Positions 6,520-8,772 of a DNA stretch of 8,772 bases are shown in pieces; position 1 is the stretch's first letter, and each line of letters starts with the position of its first letter. The stretch covers positions 1 through 8,772 of the forward strand of contig JADHSW010000122.1 in assembly GCA_016776705.1 (NCBI GenBank). The letters are read 5' to 3'. The DNA comes from Rhodospirillales bacterium. GTDB taxonomy: Bacteria > Pseudomonadota > Alphaproteobacteria > Rhodospirillales > JABHCV01. Position numbers and translations under genes: made by a program. The notes below the pieces were generated by a model. That model saw nothing but the letters and a program-made list of their open reading frames with translations, was not told where the DNA came from and did not search any database.

Positions 6520-7855
6520 GGTCGCGACGGGCGCGCTCACTCATCGCCTGTTTGCGGTCTTTGCCTTTCAGGCGGCGGCCTTTCTCATTCAGGCCTTCGT
6601 CGCCTTCCAGATCCGGGAACAGTCCAAAATTGACGTTCATGGGCTGGAAGGTTTTTTCGTCCGCGCCACCGGTGATATGCCCAAGCAAAGCCCCCAGCGC
6701 CGTTGTTTGCGGGGGAAGTGAAGGCGATTGTCCCATTCGTTCGGCGGCGACAAAGCGGCCAACCATCAACCCGACTGACGTACTTTCCACATAACCCTCG
6801 CAGCCGGTGATCTGGCCTGCGAAGCGGATGTGCGGATGGGATTTCAAGGCCAGGGTCTCGTTCAGAAGTTTTGGAGAGTTCAGGAAGGTATTTCGGTGCA
6901 GGCCACCCAAACGGGCGAATTCAGCTTTTTCCAGGCCCGGTATGGTTCTGAAAATGCGTTTTTGTTCGCCATAAGTCAATTTGGTCTGAAAGCCGACCAT
7001 GTTCCACAGGGTGCCAAGAGCGTTGTCCTGGCGCAATTGGATGATGCCGCGGGGTTTGACAGCTGGATTGTGCGGGTTGGTCAGCCCGACTGGCTTCATG
7101 GGGCCAAAAGCCAGGGTTTGGCGTCCCCGCTCGGCCATGACTTCAATAGGCAGGCAGCCTTCGAAGTAGGGGGTGCCTTCCCATTCCTTGAATTCCGTCT
7201 TCTCGCCTTCTAGCAAATTATCGATGAAGGTCTCGTATTGCTCGGCATCCAGCGGGCAGTTGATGTAATCCGATCCATCGCCTTTGTCGTAGCGGGACTG
7301 GTACCAGGCCTTGTCAAAATCGATGGATTCCTTGTGCACGATAGGTGCAATGGCGTCAAAGAAGGACAGTGCATTCTTGCCGGTCAATTCACGGATGGCC
7401 CCGGCCAGACGCTCAGACGTTAACGGGCCGCTGGCGATGATGACCTTGTCCCAGTCGTCCGGAAACGGACCTGCGACTTCCTCCCGGTGAATTTCGATCA
7501 GGGGGTCGCTCTCCAACGCAGATTGCACAGTGGCTGAAAACGCATCGCGGTCAACGGCCAGCGCGCCGCCAGCGGGAACCTTGTTGGCGTCCGCCGCTTG
7601 CATGATCAGGGAGCCAAGCCGGCGCAATTCCTGATGCATAAGGCCAACGGCGTTGAAATCCGCATCGTCGGAACGGAACGAGTTGGAACACACCAGTTCG
7701 GCCAGGCCGTCACTGACATGGGCGTCGGTGGTGCGTACAGGGCGCATTTCGTGCAGGGTTACGGGCACACCGGCACGGGCTAGCTGCCACGCAGCTTCGC
7801 TTCCGGCCAGGCCACCGCCAATAATGTGGACGGGATTTTGGTTTGTTATGTTCAT
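6497..7855 (-). CDS. trmFO: TrmFO, methylenetetrahydrofolate-tRNA-(uracil-54-C5)-methyltransferase
   Basis: TrmFO makes 5-methyluridine at position 54 in the tRNA T-loop, using methylenetetrahydrofolate as carbon donor and FADH2 as reductant; it is cytosolic. From the ATG at 7855 the protein has 452 residues, the usual length. The FAD dinucleotide-binding motif IIGGGLAGSEAAWQLARAG lies at 11-29. The family hallmarks ELVCSNSFRSDD (Cys56) and YFEGCLPIEVMAERG (Cys234) match the two functionally important cysteines known from Bacillus and Thermus TrmFO. GFQTKLTYGEQKRIFRTIPG, GQITGCEGYVES and ALGALLGHITGG complete the signature. A second in-frame ATG at 7873 would add six residues; its AAGG abuts the start codon, so neither start has a well-spaced ribosome-binding site, and I choose 7855 for family fit. 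The gene is monocistronic here and converges on the acetyltransferase with a 23-bp overlap. Confidence 0.97.
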   Translation of the reverse strand: MNITNQNPVHIIGGGLAGSEAAWQLARAGVPVTLHEMRPVRTTDAHVSDGLAELVCSNSFRSDDADFNAVGLMHQELRRLGSLIMQAADANKVPAGGALAVDRDAFSATVQSALESDPLIEIHREEVAGPFPDDWDKVIIASGPLTSERLAGAIRELTGKNALSFFDAIAPIVHKESIDFDKAWYQSRYDKGDGSDYINCPLDAEQYETFIDNLLEGEKTEFKEWEGTPYFEGCLPIEVMAERGRQTLAFGPMKPVGLTNPHNPAVKPRGIIQLRQDNALGTLWNMVGFQTKLTYGEQKRIFRTIPGLEKAEFARLGGLHRNTFLNSPKLLNETLALKSHPHIRFAGQITGCEGYVESTSVGLMVGRFVAAERMGQSPSLPPQTTALGALLGHITGGADEKTFQPMNVNFGLFPDLEGDEGLNEKGRRLKGKDRKQAMSERARRDLNSWLGG

Positions 7856-7904
7856 GGCCGAACACTTATACATCCTTGCAAGATCAATCTACCCTTAAAT
7901 GACC

Positions 7905-7931
7905 GAGCAACTTATCTGCGTTCGGTTGCTC
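7905..7931. repeat. Inverted repeat in the trmFO/rhodanese divergent region
   Basis: GAGCAAC (7905-7911) and GTTGCTC (7925-7931) are perfect inverted repeats separated by 13 bases. No T tract follows on either strand, so it is not a normal terminator. It sits about 50 bp upstream of trmFO and 75 bp upstream of the rhodanese start, where an operator or a 5' UTR hairpin would be plausible. No strong promoter hexamers are visible in 7856-8006; TTGCAA (7938-7943) with TACGTT 17 bp later is a weak plus-strand candidate. Confidence 0.35.
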
Positions 7932-8006
7932 TAGTGCTTGCAACCTTCATTGTCCCGGCTTACGTTCCCTGCCTTTGATGTGTGAATTTGAAAAGGGAAT
8001 TGTTCC

Positions 8007-8441
8007 GTGGAATCCTCTTTAATCACGCCCTATCTGGTTATCATAGCTGTTGTGCTGGGCGGGTCGATCCTGATGATGCGTTTTATGCCGCGACTGATGG
8101 CCGGGGTGCCGTTTGTTGAACCCAAGGCAGTCAATGAGTTGATGGTTGGTGGAAAGGAGCTTGTTATTATTGACGTTCGCACGGCAGAGGAATTTACAAG
8201 CCCCCTTGGTCATGTTCCTGGTTCTATTAACCTTGCGGGCATTGAACTGGACAACAAACTTGCCGCTGCCGACAAAAAGCTCGACAGCCTTAAATCCGAG
8301 CCCATTTTTGTCGTCTGCCGTACCCAAAACCGTTCCCCGCGGGCGGCCCGTTTGCTGACCAAAGCCGGTTTTAAAAATGTCGCCATTATCAAGGGCGGCA
8401 TGATGAACTGGCAAAAGCAGGGATTGCCGGTTGAAAGGTAA
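8007..8441 (+). CDS. Membrane-anchored single-domain rhodanese-like protein
   Basis: This 144-residue protein has one N-terminal transmembrane helix (about 8-26) followed by a rhodanese domain (about 36-143). The domain shows IIDVRTAEEFTSPLGHVPGSINL (54-76), the catalytic loop CRTQNRS with Cys104, and the closing GGMMNWQKQGLPV. Rhodaneses carry sulfur as a cysteine persulfide; the substrate here is unknown. Because residues flanking the helix include RFMPR on the C-terminal side, the domain probably faces the cytoplasm. The start is GTG at 8007, supported by AAGGGA eight bases upstream; no in-frame ATG gives the membrane helix. The stop codon region overlaps the next gene by 11 bp, so the two are likely cotranscribed and translationally coupled. 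Confidence 0.93.
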   Translation: MESSLITPYLVIIAVVLGGSILMMRFMPRLMAGVPFVEPKAVNELMVGGKELVIIDVRTAEEFTSPLGHVPGSINLAGIELDNKLAAADKKLDSLKSEPIFVVCRTQNRSPRAARLLTKAGFKNVAIIKGGMMNWQKQGLPVER

Positions 8442-8772
8442 CCACCCGGTTTTGCCCTATCTGCTGTTGGCGCTGGCGGCCTGTACCTGGGGCGGGAACA
8501 TCGTTCTTGGGCGGGCCATGCATGGCGATATCCCGCCTCTTGCGTTAACTTTTTTTCGCTGGGCCGTTGCCTTTGTGTTTGTTGTGCCCGTATGTCTGGG
8601 TAAATTCCGGCAGGAAATCGGCATTGTGAAATCGAACCTGAAATGGCTGTTTCTGGTTAGCGCTACCGGGGTCGCCATATTCCACAGTTTTATTTATACG
8701 GGACTGAATTCTACCACTGCCATCAATGCCGGACTGATGATGGCTGTCAGCCCGATTCTTATTCCCGGCATC
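8431..8772 (+). CDS. EamA/DMT-superfamily transporter, N-terminal part (runs off the window)
   Basis: The first 114 residues of an inner-membrane drug/metabolite transporter are visible; these proteins usually have ten helices and about 300 residues. Four helices are recognisable at about 7-27, 36-56, 70-90 and 96-114. Family hallmarks are ACTWGGNIVLGRAM after helix 1, IPPLALTFFRW at helix 2, and FHSFIYTGLNSTTAINAGLM leading into helix 4. The likely start is TTG at 8431, which overlaps the end of the rhodanese gene and has AGGGA (8419-8423) seven bases upstream. The frame is closed by a stop at 8404-8406, and the next ATG (8518) would remove helix 1. The substrate cannot be inferred. The 3' end is cut by the window boundary. 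Confidence 0.9.
   Translation, partial: MKGNHPVLPYLLLALAACTWGGNIVLGRAMHGDIPPLALTFFRWAVAFVFVVPVCLGKFRQEIGIVKSNLKWLFLVSATGVAIFHSFIYTGLNSTTAINAGLMMAVSPILIPGI

Noticed and set aside
8019..8414. 131-codon minus-strand frame opposite the rhodanese gene
   Set aside because: It is a shadow of the rhodanese, whose catalytic loop and membrane helix are clear on the plus strand.

Overview
The window is most likely chromosomal DNA of an alphaproteobacterium, probably Rhodospirillales-like. This rests on the mid-GC coding style, a folate-dependent TrmFO, a YhbS-type acetyltransferase behind a structured leader, and a very large PAS/GAF/GGDEF/EAL protein. The order-level placement is an inference from gene style, not a database match. 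No tRNA, rRNA, CRISPR array, insertion sequence or integrase was seen.

Layout: (1) 10-2058, minus strand: a secreted or periplasmic protein with ankyrin-like repeats, a long Pro/Ala/Lys-rich linker and an unfamiliar C-terminal domain. It has its own extended -10 promoter. (2) 2249-5557, minus strand: a 1102-residue membrane sensor with periplasmic region, HAMP, PAS, GAF, PAS, GGDEF and EAL domains. The GGDEF site is broken and the EAL site is intact, so it is probably a cyclic-di-GMP phosphodiesterase. (3) 5558-5976: a 419-bp divergent intergenic region. Its right half holds a good sigma70-type promoter with a perfect 12-bp palindrome inside the spacer. A roughly 210-nt leader follows, with a short arginine-rich reading frame overlapping a strong hairpin. 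(4) 5977-6519, plus strand: a YhbS-like GNAT acetyltransferase whose 3' end overlaps the convergent gene. (5) 6497-7855, minus strand: trmFO, the tRNA U54 methyltransferase. (6) 8007-8441, plus strand: a membrane-anchored rhodanese, overlapped by the start of an EamA/DMT-family transporter (8431 to the window end, truncated).

The genes do not form one pathway. The c-di-GMP protein and the ankyrin-like protein share a strand and lie 190 bp apart, but the second has its own promoter, so co-function is only suggested. The rhodanese and the DMT transporter are translationally coupled by an 11-bp overlap. The most unusual part is the leader before the acetyltransferase. It has the architecture of a leader-peptide attenuator and recalls the speF-type leaders found before ornithine decarboxylase genes in Proteobacteria, yet no decarboxylase gene is present here.
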